A DNA stretch of 15,571 bases from Promethearchaeota archaeon (GTDB taxonomy: Archaea; Asgardarchaeota; Lokiarchaeia; Sigynarchaeales; SOKP01). Below, in pieces: positions 7,990 to 14,862 of this stretch (the first letter of the stretch is position 1; each line of letters starts with the position of its first letter). A program made the position numbers and the translations under genes. The stretch covers positions 1-15,571 of the forward strand of contig WJKD01000545.1 in assembly GCA_014729315.1 (NCBI GenBank), given 5' to 3'. The notes under the pieces are model-generated. The model was not told the DNA's origin and made no database searches. It saw nothing but the letters and a program-made list of their open reading frames with translations.

Positions 7990-8640
7990 GGGATTTGATG
8001 GTATAAAGTATTAACTTATTTGGAAATAAACATATTTCTAATTTAAAATCTATCAGTTTTATATTAAATATTTCTTTTGGTTTTGATATTTCAGTCTAAT
8101 AAATTTAGAAAGGTTCAGAATACAGTCGTCTTTTTGTGTTTGTGATTTCATCTTAGATTGTTAATAGGTTGTAATTCTAATAAACTTCTTATTCTTCAAC
8201 AATTAATTAAAAAACCTCTTCTTAAATGGTAAACAAATAAGAACTAATTAGAACAATTATTAAAAAGTTAATATCATATTCTATGAACTCTTTAGATTAC
8301 AAATTCTAGCATAAATGAGAGTCACACGTATCCAAGTTTTTCTCTTTTGAATGGTGCGTATACTTACGAGACTTTGCTCCACTCATTCTTAATCGATTTG
8401 ACCTTTACTTTAAGGTCTTCTGCGGGGAGTCGCCTTTTTATTCCTAAGAAGAGACATGATAAGATAGGTTTAAGATTCGATTAAAAACGATCATCTCGCG
8501 ATAATGCAAATTTTACACGGTTCAAAAGAAAATTTTTTTTGGTACTAAATCTCACAAATATTTTTAAGCAGGAGAGAAAAAATTATCTATTATAAACATC
8601 CAATAGACACTAAATGACGATCTTCAAAAAGGTAATCAAA
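7990..8640. other. 651-base divergent intergenic region
   Basis: No gene is seen. It holds the third copy of the structured element (8331-8430). The rest is AT-rich, with several possible TATA boxes but nothing specific. Confidence 0.5.
8331..8430 (+). ncRNA. Candidate structured RNA/repeat element, copy 3
   Basis: The order of blocks matches copy 1. TCC..GTTTTTCTCTTTTGAATGG (8331 on) corresponds to the CCTGGATTTTTGTCTTTTG block. A small hairpin CGTA-TACT-TACG (near 8357-8368) sits where copy 1 has AGTGTA-GAAA-TACACT. TTGACCTTTACTTTAAGGTC (8398-8417) differs at one base from copy 1 and forms a 6-bp stem. It is followed by GGGGAGTCGCCTTTTT, parallel to GGAGTCACCCTTT. The long outer stem of copy 1 is not evident. 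Confidence 0.45.
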
Positions 8641-9798
8641 ATGAGTTTATCTTTTAAAAAATTAATTTTAGAGAAAAAAAAGGAATAAGATAGTTCAAGA
8701 ATCAAGGAATTAAAAAAAAAGATATTAAACATAGAATTCAGGCTAATTGATGCGAAGATACATAAAGCGGGGATCCCTAAAAAGAGACAAGAGGAGATGA
8801 AAGAAGAGATGAAAGAAGAGATGAAAGCTTATGCTAAACAGAAAGATAAGCTTGAGGAATTTAAACAAATGGACGACGATGAGTTACAACTCTTGGAAGA
8901 TCAAATTAAGGAGATGGAAGAGAAGATGAACGAAATTCTTAACCTCCATTTCGATAAAATTGAGTCATGCTTAATTGAGCTACTTAAAAAGTTTAACTTA
9001 ATTGCGACTTTGGTAAAATTAAAAACTGTTCCCTTTTCGAGGGTCTTTAAAAACAAAATCATTACTAAAAAAAAGACAGCGGGTTTGTATTTTTGTTCAT
9101 ATTGCGGACATCCGATACTAGAGCTGAAAGATCTCAAATTAGATAATGGAGAATCCTCCACCTTATAAAAGAAAATCTTTGAGGAAAATGAAGAGGTAGA
9201 TCTTAACAGAGAGGAGTTCGTTTATTTGACCGAAACCTTATACAAATGGGTTTTAATGGAGGAGAAAAACAGATTATGGGAAGTTTTTAAATCAATTATT
9301 TTCTTTTCCAGTCTTATTTATTCAGTTTTAGTTTCGATCGCAACCTTACCTAAAGTTGTTAACTCGGTTTTTGCGTTTCTCGAAGAGAGAAATTCAAGGA
9401 CGGTTGAAGAAGTTTTTGCCAATCTGAAAGGGTTATTTGGCTTAAAGGACGATTTTAATGATTTGATTGCGTATTTTAAAGAAAAAAAAGACGAATTTGA
9501 GAATTTCGTAAATATGACGAGAGCCAATAATGGAGACAGATCGAACGATGTAATAGCGACACCAGATCATGAGCGTATTGAGAGGGCTAAGATGACCTAT
9601 TTTCGGGGTTTACTCATTCAATGCCGTGAGAGTTTGATGTTAACTCTCAGCGAAGACCATATTAAAGATTTATTGGCAAATCTTCAAAAAAGAAATATTA
9701 TAGGAGAGATTAACGCGCAACTGCATTTTTGCCCCATCTGTGGGCTGTGGGTATGTAATACGCATTTCAATAAAGAGAGAGATTTGTACTTATTGTAA
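8641..9798 (+). pseudogene. Coiled-coil / membrane / zinc-finger protein broken by two in-frame TAA codons
   Basis: A single frame from ATG 8641 to TAA 9796-9798 (385 codons) is interrupted only by TAA at 8686-8688 and 9166-9168. Coding character continues across both, with no shift of frame. The parts are an N-terminal coiled coil with a tandem 12-base repeat (EMKEEMKEEMK, from 8794), a CxxC pair (FCSYCGH, near 9094), KKIFEENEEVDLNREEFVYL spanning the second stop, a hydrophobic segment (SIIFFSSLIYSVLVSIATL, near 9295) and a C-terminal HFCPICGLWVCNTHF zinc site (near 9727). Separate products could start at ATG 8797 (123 aa) and TTG 9226 (190 aa). Decay of one gene is the simplest reading. The function is unknown and no family is recognised. 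Confidence 0.5.
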
Positions 9799-9910
9799 AA
9801 AACAATTAACCTGAATCTATCATATTTTGTGACTAATAATGAGTATTATATAGTTACAAATATGTTACATATTAATTACTAATTAATTACATTTAAAAAT
9901 TTTCCTTTTT

Positions 9911-9920
9911 TTTATATATA
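9911..9920 (+). promoter_or_regulatory. TATA-like box upstream of the first methyltransferase
   Basis: The stretch TTTATATATA lies about 87 bases before the ATG at 10007, which would give a leader of some 60 bases. No copy of the GGTA iteron is found here, unlike at the regulator and nuclease promoters. Confidence 0.3.
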
Positions 9921-10006
9921 TTAGGATAATTAACTCTTTTGAATAATAAATTTCAATTAATATTTTTGATTAAGGAAACTATTAGAAGACAGACTAATAA
10001 TATACG

Positions 10007-10930
10007 ATGAAAAATAACAAAAAAATCAGCATTTGCAGTTTGTTTAGCGGTTGTGGTGGATTCGACTTAGGTTTCTACTTAAGAGGGTTCAAAATCATCT
10101 ACGCTATTGATAAGTATAAATGGGCTTGTGAAACATATCGTAAGAATCTAAACATTGATGTTGTACAAAAAAACATTAAGGATATCGATTACAGAGATAT
10201 ACCCGATTGCGATATTGTAATTGGCGGTTTTCCGTGCCAAGGATTCAGTACCGCAGGATGGTTTAAGAAACAAGACTCGAGAAATGAACTTTATGTAGAA
10301 ATGTTAAATATAATTGAGGCTAGATCCCCAGCTCTTTTTATAGCTGAAAATGTCATGGGGTTGCTCTATATGGAGGATGGTAAGGTGCTAAAATTCATTC
10401 TCGATGATTTTAAGCGTATAGGATACACTGTAAAGTATAAAGCAATAAATTGCGCAGATTATGGGGTTCCTCAGCAAAGAAAAAGGATTTTCATCATTGG
10501 GGCAAAAGATCCTAAACGCATAGCCTTTCCTTCTCAAACACATCACAAAGATCCTGAGAAAACATTATTCTCCAACAAATTAAAGAAATGGAGAACGGTT
10601 AGGAATGCTATAGGTGATTTGGAAGGTTTAAACGAGCCTTTTGCTAAAGGAAAAATAAATAACGTTCAATCGCGATACAAGATTCGTCCCGACGAACCTT
10701 CTCGATATACCATTCTCGCAAGTGCTCCTAAAATTCCTATTCATTATAAAGGTTCTTTAGATGACGAATATCCTCGAAGACTAACTGTCCGAGAATGTGC
10801 TCGATTACAAACGTTTCCGGATAATTTTATCTTTTGGGGTCCTTTAACTGCTCAGTTTCGACAAGTTGGAAATGCTGTCCCTCCTTTGCTTTCCTATCGT
10901 ATTGCGAAATCGATTCAACATGTTTTTTAA
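10007..10930 (+). CDS. DNA (cytosine-5-)-methyltransferase, short target-recognition domain (M1)
   Basis: This 307-aa m5C methyltransferase transfers a methyl group from S-adenosylmethionine to cytosine in a specific site, protecting host DNA from the partner nuclease. All core motifs are present: I SLFSGCGGFDLGF (11-23), IV GGFPCQGFST with catalytic Cys77, VI AENV (113-116), VIII QQRKR (156-160), IX RRLTVRECARLQTFPD (257-272) and X QVGNAVPPLL (286-295). The target-recognition region (about 170-255) is short, ending PKIPIHYKGSLDDEYP, and it shares no clear similarity with that of the second methyltransferase, so a different target is expected. The length is at the low end for the family but nothing is missing. 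It is the first gene of the island and has no iterons in its promoter. The sequence specificity cannot be read by eye. Confidence 0.93.
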   Translation: MKNNKKISICSLFSGCGGFDLGFYLRGFKIIYAIDKYKWACETYRKNLNIDVVQKNIKDIDYRDIPDCDIVIGGFPCQGFSTAGWFKKQDSRNELYVEMLNIIEARSPALFIAENVMGLLYMEDGKVLKFILDDFKRIGYTVKYKAINCADYGVPQQRKRIFIIGAKDPKRIAFPSQTHHKDPEKTLFSNKLKKWRTVRNAIGDLEGLNEPFAKGKINNVQSRYKIRPDEPSRYTILASAPKIPIHYKGSLDDEYPRRLTVRECARLQTFPDNFIFWGPLTAQFRQVGNAVPPLLSYRIAKSIQHVF

Positions 10931-11169
10931 TAATCTGGAGAAATAAGCATGAACAAAGAGTATTTATCAATTCTATGAAGAATTAATAAATCCTTGATAA
11001 TTAGGACATAGAAATTATAATTAAGTTAAATATTTTACATAATGAGTAAAATTGAAAAGAATAATGGTTTTAATTTTTTAGATGAAACGATAATTTAGTA
11101 ATTAATCGTCGGTTATTTAATTTAGAATTTAGTTAAAAAAACAAATATTAAAGATGGATGTATTAGAAA

Positions 11170-12291
11170 ATGATAATTGATTTGTTCAGTGGTGCGGGTG
11201 GACTTTCTTATGGTTTTGAGAGAGCAGGGTTTAAAATAGGTCTGGCTGTCGAGAAAGAAAAGAGTTTTTCAGAATCATTTATGTATAACCATCCGAACTG
11301 CCTTTGTCTTAACGAGGACATAACAAAACTAGAATGCGAGCATGTGGCTAAAAATTATATCAAGAATAAGAAAATCGATGGGATTATTGGAGGTCCTCCT
11401 TGCCAGGGATTCTCAACTGTAGGAAATAGAAAAATTGACGATCCCAGAAACACCTTAATATATTTTTTTATGCAATGGGTTGATTATTTTAAACCAAATT
11501 TTTATTTGATGGAAAATGTTAGTGGAATTTTATCTATGGCAGGAGGAAAAGTAAAAAAGAAAATTCAGGAGATTTACAACGAAATGGGTTATTCTTGCAT
11601 TATTAAAAAGCTCAATGCTGCAAATTACGGAGTTCCTCAACTAAGACAAAGGGTTTTTTTTATCGGAAGTAGAGACGATTCGATAAAAACATTTAAAATT
11701 CCTAAAACCAATAGAAAGGACATAGCTCAGAGGACTTTATTCGAGAGACATGATTTACCGAGATACTTAACAGTGAGAGATGCGATTTCTGATATATTAG
11801 AAATGCCTCCTTTTACTCAAGATTTTGAAAACGATTTAGCAAAAGACTATTCTTTGGAACCGAAAACGAAATATCAAGAAAAAATGAGAAAAAATTCCAA
11901 AGCCTTATACGAGCACTTCGCTCCAGATCATAGTAGATTAGTAATCGAGAGAATTTCCCACATAAAACAAGGCGAGAATCACTCTTCATTACCAAAAAAG
12001 TATCAATTGAGCAGCGGATACCCTAATATATACGGAAGATTGCATTTAGATAATCCCGCAGACACAATAACGGGTAATTGCGGATGCGTAAGCGCTCCAG
12101 GAAGATTTATTCATCCTATTCAGGACCGAGCGATCTCGGTAAGAGAAGCTGCGCGCCTTCAATCGTTTCCAGATATATATAGATTTTTCGGGAATCTTAG
12201 CGAACGGTATAAGCAAGTTGGAAACGCGGTTCCTCCTCTTTTGTCTTTCGCTATAGCTAAAGTGCTCCATTCTCAATATGTTGTTGTATAA
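11170..12291 (+). CDS. DNA (cytosine-5-)-methyltransferase, second of the island (M2)
   Basis: This 373-aa m5C methyltransferase begins directly at motif I (MIIDLFSGAGGLSYGFERAGF), as is common. Motif IV is GGPPCQGFSTVG with catalytic Cys78, followed by DPRNTL, the usual partner helix. Motif VI is MENVSG (114-119), VIII QLRQR (157-161), IX ISVREAARLQSFPD (322-335) and X QVGNAVPPLL (349-358). The variable target-recognition region (about 212-318) is larger than in the first enzyme and ends YGRLHLDNPADTITG..GRFIHP, a common arrangement in Dcm-like enzymes. The two methyltransferases are not a recent duplication. It lies 239 bases after the first, so it probably has its own promoter. An oligo-T tract (12353-12360) follows the gene. 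Confidence 0.94.
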   Translation: MIIDLFSGAGGLSYGFERAGFKIGLAVEKEKSFSESFMYNHPNCLCLNEDITKLECEHVAKNYIKNKKIDGIIGGPPCQGFSTVGNRKIDDPRNTLIYFFMQWVDYFKPNFYLMENVSGILSMAGGKVKKKIQEIYNEMGYSCIIKKLNAANYGVPQLRQRVFFIGSRDDSIKTFKIPKTNRKDIAQRTLFERHDLPRYLTVRDAISDILEMPPFTQDFENDLAKDYSLEPKTKYQEKMRKNSKALYEHFAPDHSRLVIERISHIKQGENHSSLPKKYQLSSGYPNIYGRLHLDNPADTITGNCGCVSAPGRFIHPIQDRAISVREAARLQSFPDIYRFFGNLSERYKQVGNAVPPLLSFAIAKVLHSQYVVV

Positions 12292-12510
12292 TAATTTAAA
12301 TTTTCACTCGATTACCACTTGTATGTTTATTTAATGGTATTTTATTTTAGCCTTTTTTTTATGGTTTTCAGTCATAGATGAAATTTATGAAGAAATAGAA
12401 AGTAAGTTGAACCAAGCTAAAGAGATAAAAGGTAGTTTTTATATCTCAAGAATTATCAGATAGAAGTAAATCTTTAGCTCTATGGTTTTATCTATTTAAA
12501 GGCAATATTT

Positions 12511-12530
12511 TGTATTTTAAGCAAAATACA
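12511..12530. promoter_or_regulatory. Perfect 8-bp inverted repeat upstream of the regulator iterons
   Basis: TGTATTTT and AAAATACA flank an AAGC centre. It ends 9 bases before the first iteron and 72 bases before the ATG at 12603. It may be an operator for a dimer, or include the TATA element (ATTTTAAG). Confidence 0.35.
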
Positions 12531-12539
12531 CTTAATCTA

Positions 12540-12572
12540 AGTACATAATTGGTACGCGATTGGTAAACAATT
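12540..12572 (+). promoter_or_regulatory. 11-bp iteron array at the regulator promoter (3 units)
   Basis: GTA triplets occur at 12541, 12552 and 12563, exactly 11 bases apart. The central unit is GGTACGCGATT; the others are AGTACATAATT and GGTAAACAATT. The array ends 30 bases before the ATG of the winged-helix gene, where RNA polymerase would start, so a bound protein would probably repress. The same motif with the same period occurs at both nuclease promoters. Confidence 0.6.
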
Positions 12573-12602
12573 TCTTAAATTGTTGTAACTTTAAACTCAC
12601 AA

Positions 12603-12881
12603 ATGAAGGATAGTTTCGACTGGGATATCTATTCTAAAATTGTTGCCAGTACTTATCGTTCGCAAATTTTTTTGTTACTTTCTAAAAAATCATTAAGTCC
12701 AAAACAAATTTCAAAAAGGATAGATATTGCAATCTCTCATGTAAGTAGAACATTAAGCGAATTGGAAGATTTAGGATTGATTACATGTTTAACCTCAGAG
12801 GAGATTAAAAAAGGGAAAATTTACACTGCTACAGAAGAAAGCAAACCGTATTTCAATGAAATTAAAAAAAATTTAAACTGA
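12603..12881 (+). CDS. Winged helix-turn-helix transcriptional regulator, candidate controller of the restriction genes
   Basis: This 92-aa protein is a single winged-helix domain of the archaeal ArsR/MarR-like type. An N-terminal helix (YSKIVASTYRSQIFLLLSK) is followed by the helix-turn-helix LSPKQISKRIDIAISHVSRTLSELEDLGLI (about 31-60, recognition helix around SHVSRTLSELEDLG) and a wing with CLTSEEIKKGKIYTATEES. No cysteine pair or ligand domain is seen, so it probably binds DNA as a dimer without a metal sensor. It lies between the methyltransferases and the nucleases, and its own promoter carries the 11-bp iterons also found before both nuclease genes. That makes autoregulation and nuclease control the natural hypothesis. 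Classical C proteins are small lambda-type HTH proteins, so this would be an analogue, not a homologue. Confidence 0.8.
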   Translation: MKDSFDWDIYSKIVASTYRSQIFLLLSKKSLSPKQISKRIDIAISHVSRTLSELEDLGLITCLTSEEIKKGKIYTATEESKPYFNEIKKNLN

Positions 12882-12967
12882 AAAATTGGAAAAATGCTGT
12901 CTATTTTTTACATTAGCTAAATCTGATTACTTCATCGATGGTGTTATTTTCGCATTTTGGAAAATTA

Positions 12968-12990
12968 TTTTTTTTTTAAAAAAAAAAAAA
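12968..12990. terminator. Symmetric T10A13 bidirectional terminator
   Basis: Ten T (12968-12977) followed directly by thirteen A (12978-12990) sit between the stop of the regulator gene (12881) and the stop of the convergent nuclease gene (13004). Each strand thus offers an oligo-T run to the polymerase reading it, which is how archaeal intrinsic terminators work. Stem formation by T10/A13 is also possible. Confidence 0.6.
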
Positions 12991-13003
12991 TGATATTTTA
13001 AAT

Positions 13004-13885
13004 CTAAATTAAATAATCAAGTAGTTCACTTATAACAATAGGAGATGTTAATGGAATATTAGCGGTCTCAACATTTCCCATAGCAGGATTAGGGGTCAAT
13101 TCGTAGCCTAAAGCCTCGTCCTTAGAAATTAAGTACATCTGTTTCCCTACGACATCAAAAGCTAAAACCCAATCCAAATCATCGGATTTAAAGTGTTTTA
13201 TTTTTCCCTTTTTCAGATCGAAATACCCATTCTTCTGCCAAGTTCCCTTATAATCTACAAATAAATCGATTTTATGATATAGATGTTTTTCTCTCCAAGA
13301 AAGGAACCCTTTAGTAACATTTCCTTGCCAAATTGCATTTCTACCTGTTTCTTTTTCGTATTGTGCATGAATTTCATCGATGGGTCTATTATCATTATCG
13401 ATAAAAATATCAGCTTTTGCTCTAATATTCAGATTTTGGAATTCTCTTTCTGCATCTATTCCCATTAACCCGATTTTAAATTTCTGATTTGACGATAATT
13501 TTTCAGAAGCTTGTTTTTTAATTTCACCTATTATGAGTTCCTCTGCAAGCCAACCTAAAGCAATATCAAAAGCATATTCCTCACAATGTCTTCGATCGGT
13601 TAAGTAGCCCAAATTTTGGAATTTAGAACGTAAAAATACCCAATACTCTATTTTTATTTCGTCGTTTAATAACTGTAATATGAATTCTGCTTTATTGATA
13701 TCAGTATTTTCAAAGCTATGATTGTTAAATACTTGACTAGCGAATTTGTCTAAGGAAATATTTAAAGCTTCTTTGAGATAATTTGCGAAAGCAACTTTCT
13801 TTTCTTGATATTTGGATCTAAAAAGATCTTTAATATACAGATTACCATCTTTCTCTTTGATTTCTGTCATATTTTGAGATTCCAA
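13004..13885 (-). CDS. Putative type II restriction endonuclease subunit (R1), homologous to its divergent neighbour
   Basis: This 293-aa protein has no close family that I can name. It aligns with the protein at 14006-14737 over most of its length. Shared blocks are DRRHCEEYAFDIALGWLAEELI (vs DRRTPYQYAIDLILGWIVEDSLI), a beta-rich core IDLFVDYKGTW (vs IEVIKDYTGFW), AFDVVGKQMYLISK (vs GVDLCSTTFFFSK) and a tail TPNPAMGN..SELLDYL (vs PEHQAFGN..NELISLL). ADIFID..IDLFVDYK could supply the D..(D/E)xK residues of a PD-(D/E)xK nuclease. It carries about 30 extra residues between those two strands. Position beside two m5C methyltransferases is the main reason for calling it a nuclease. An ATG at 13870 (MTEIKEKDG) is an alternative start. 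The promoter carries four 11-bp iterons. Confidence 0.6.
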   Translation of the reverse strand: MESQNMTEIKEKDGNLYIKDLFRSKYQEKKVAFANYLKEALNISLDKFASQVFNNHSFENTDINKAEFILQLLNDEIKIEYWVFLRSKFQNLGYLTDRRHCEEYAFDIALGWLAEELIIGEIKKQASEKLSSNQKFKIGLMGIDAEREFQNLNIRAKADIFIDNDNRPIDEIHAQYEKETGRNAIWQGNVTKGFLSWREKHLYHKIDLFVDYKGTWQKNGYFDLKKGKIKHFKSDDLDWVLAFDVVGKQMYLISKDEALGYELTPNPAMGNVETANIPLTSPIVISELLDYLI

Positions 13886-13898
13886 ACAGAAAATATTA

Positions 13899-13942
13899 AG
13901 TTAGTTACATGGAGGTAACCATTTGCCTACCATTGGCTTACC
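13899..13942 (-). promoter_or_regulatory. 11-bp iteron array at the R1 promoter (4 units)
   Basis: Read on the minus strand, units begin at 13942, 13931, 13920 and 13909. The first two, GGTAAGCCAAT and GGTAGGCAAAT, are near-identical, and the outer two keep only the GTT/GTA core in register. The array ends 13 bases before the R1 start codon. It mirrors the plus-strand array at 13975-14018 around a 32-base AT-rich centre. Confidence 0.65.
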
Positions 13943-13974
13943 AAACATTAAAAGAATCTTAAGTAGGATATGTA
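13943..13974. promoter_or_regulatory. Shared AT-rich core between the two divergent nuclease iteron arrays
   Basis: The 32 bases between the arrays contain ATTAAAAGA and CTTAAG, which could serve as TATA-like elements in both directions. Transcripts would then start inside or just before the iterons on each side. Confidence 0.35.
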
Positions 13975-14018
13975 GGTAGACTTCTGGTAAATATAATGTA
14001 AGCAAATGGTAAGTCAAC
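13975..14018 (+). promoter_or_regulatory. 11-bp iteron array at the R2 promoter (4 units)
   Basis: GTA triplets lie at 13976, 13987, 13998 and 14009, each 11 bases apart. TGTAAGCAAAT (13997-14007) is the best match to the consensus. The last two units overlap the first ATG of R2 at 14006, which could place the operator over the translation start or indicate that the real start is the ATG at 14054. Confidence 0.6.
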
Positions 14019-14737
14019 ATAATAGTAAAGCAATTGATCAAAGAATTATACCAATGACAATCGATAGTATATATAAAGCTAAAATAGGGATAATCGAATT
14101 ATTTCTTGAAGAATTACTCAATCAAAAGTTAATCCAATTTATCGTTGAGGAATACGATAGTACAAAGGGGACTTATTTTTCCCAAATTCTCCATGGAACA
14201 CTAGATAATGAATCGTTAAAACTCTTAAATATAAGGTTGGATTTAATACATAAACGAGATAGAAGAACACCTTATCAATATGCAATTGATTTGATTCTTG
14301 GTTGGATTGTTGAAGACAGTCTCATCAGATTTTTATCAAGATCCAATGATTTTATTGTTCAATTATCCTCATCAGACAGAATAAGGGAATTTTTACCTAA
14401 TAGCAAAATTGAATCTTCATCTGACTTACATCTCCAGAAATCAACGGGAAAAGAGATACATATTGAGGTCATTAAGGATTATACTGGTTTTTGGAAAGAA
14501 TACAATGTCTGTCATCTCAGAGATAATAAATTCCAAAAAATTAAAGAAGAAGCAGCTTACTTATTAGGAGTTGATCTATGTAGCACGACATTCTTTTTTT
14601 CTAAAATTGCTGATTTACCAATGGAGCATATACCAGAGCATCAAGCTTTCGGCAATAAATCCGCGTGTGAACTCAAACTTGACCAAATAGGGTTCATAAA
14701 TCCAAACGAGTTAATATCATTGTTAGTAAAAATTTGA
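14006..14737 (+). CDS. Putative type II restriction endonuclease subunit (R2), homologous to R1
   Basis: This 243-aa protein, or 227 aa from the ATG at 14054 (MTIDSIYKAKIGI), is a diverged homologue of the opposite-strand R1. The second start aligns better with R1's MTEIKEKDGNLYIKD and avoids the iterons that cover 14006. Core features are DRRTPYQYAIDLILGWIVEDSLI, then SSDLHLQKSTGKEIHIEVIKDYTGFW, where D..ExxK fits a PD-(D/E)xK-like active site, then GVDLCSTTFFFSK and EHQAFGN..NELISLL. It lacks the roughly 30-residue insert of R1. It might be the second subunit of a heterodimeric nuclease or the nuclease of a second, related system. The fold is not proven from sequence alone, and the call rests on motifs and on the two adjacent m5C methyltransferases. 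Confidence 0.6.
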   Translation: MVSQHNSKAIDQRIIPMTIDSIYKAKIGIIELFLEELLNQKLIQFIVEEYDSTKGTYFSQILHGTLDNESLKLLNIRLDLIHKRDRRTPYQYAIDLILGWIVEDSLIRFLSRSNDFIVQLSSSDRIREFLPNSKIESSSDLHLQKSTGKEIHIEVIKDYTGFWKEYNVCHLRDNKFQKIKEEAAYLLGVDLCSTTFFFSKIADLPMEHIPEHQAFGNKSACELKLDQIGFINPNELISLLVKI

Positions 14738-14824
14738 AAATAATAAAAATTAACATTAGTTTCTAAATATTATTTTGGAGTATACTCAGTTTTTCTTGAA
14801 GATATGTTATTAACGATAGCATCC

Positions 14825-14835
14825 ATATTATATTT
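14825..14835 (+). promoter_or_regulatory. TATA-like box of the radical SAM gene
   Basis: ATATTATATTT ends 28 bases before the ATG at 14863, the right spacing for a leaderless transcript. This supports that start codon. Confidence 0.4.
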
Positions 14836-14862
14836 AGTAAGCTATGAAATACAAATTAGATA

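Larger units (their letters stand above)
12292..12602. other. 311-base gap before the regulator gene
   Basis: It contains an oligo-T run at 12353-12360, a possible terminator for the second methyltransferase. A short plus-strand stretch (about 12368-12463) reads like coding sequence (VIDEIYEEIESKLNQAKEIKGSFYISRIIR, then TAG) but has no start codon and may be a remnant. An inverted repeat (12511-12530) and the iteron array (12540-12572) complete the promoter of the regulator. Confidence 0.5.

Noticed and set aside
8794..8829. Three tandem 12-base repeats, considered as a mobile or regulatory repeat
   Set aside because: They are in frame and encode EMKEEMKEEMK of a coiled coil, an ordinary coding expansion.
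8901..9161. Minus-strand open frame of 86 codons
   Set aside because: It is an antisense shadow of the lysine-rich coiled-coil gene; serine/leucine-rich composition is typical of such shadows.
12046..12276. Minus-strand open frame inside the second methyltransferase
   Set aside because: It lies opposite conserved motifs IX and X of the methyltransferase, so it is a shadow.
12368..12463. Short coding-like stretch ending in TAG before the regulator
   Set aside because: It has no start codon and is too short to support as a gene; noted only in the intergenic entry.
13283..13468. Plus-strand open frame inside R1
   Set aside because: It is antisense to the R1 coding sequence, with no recognisable features.
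13914..13920. GGTAACC palindrome in the R1 promoter, a possible restriction target site
   Set aside because: It is better explained as a diverged iteron unit in register with its neighbours; one occurrence says nothing about the system's specificity.
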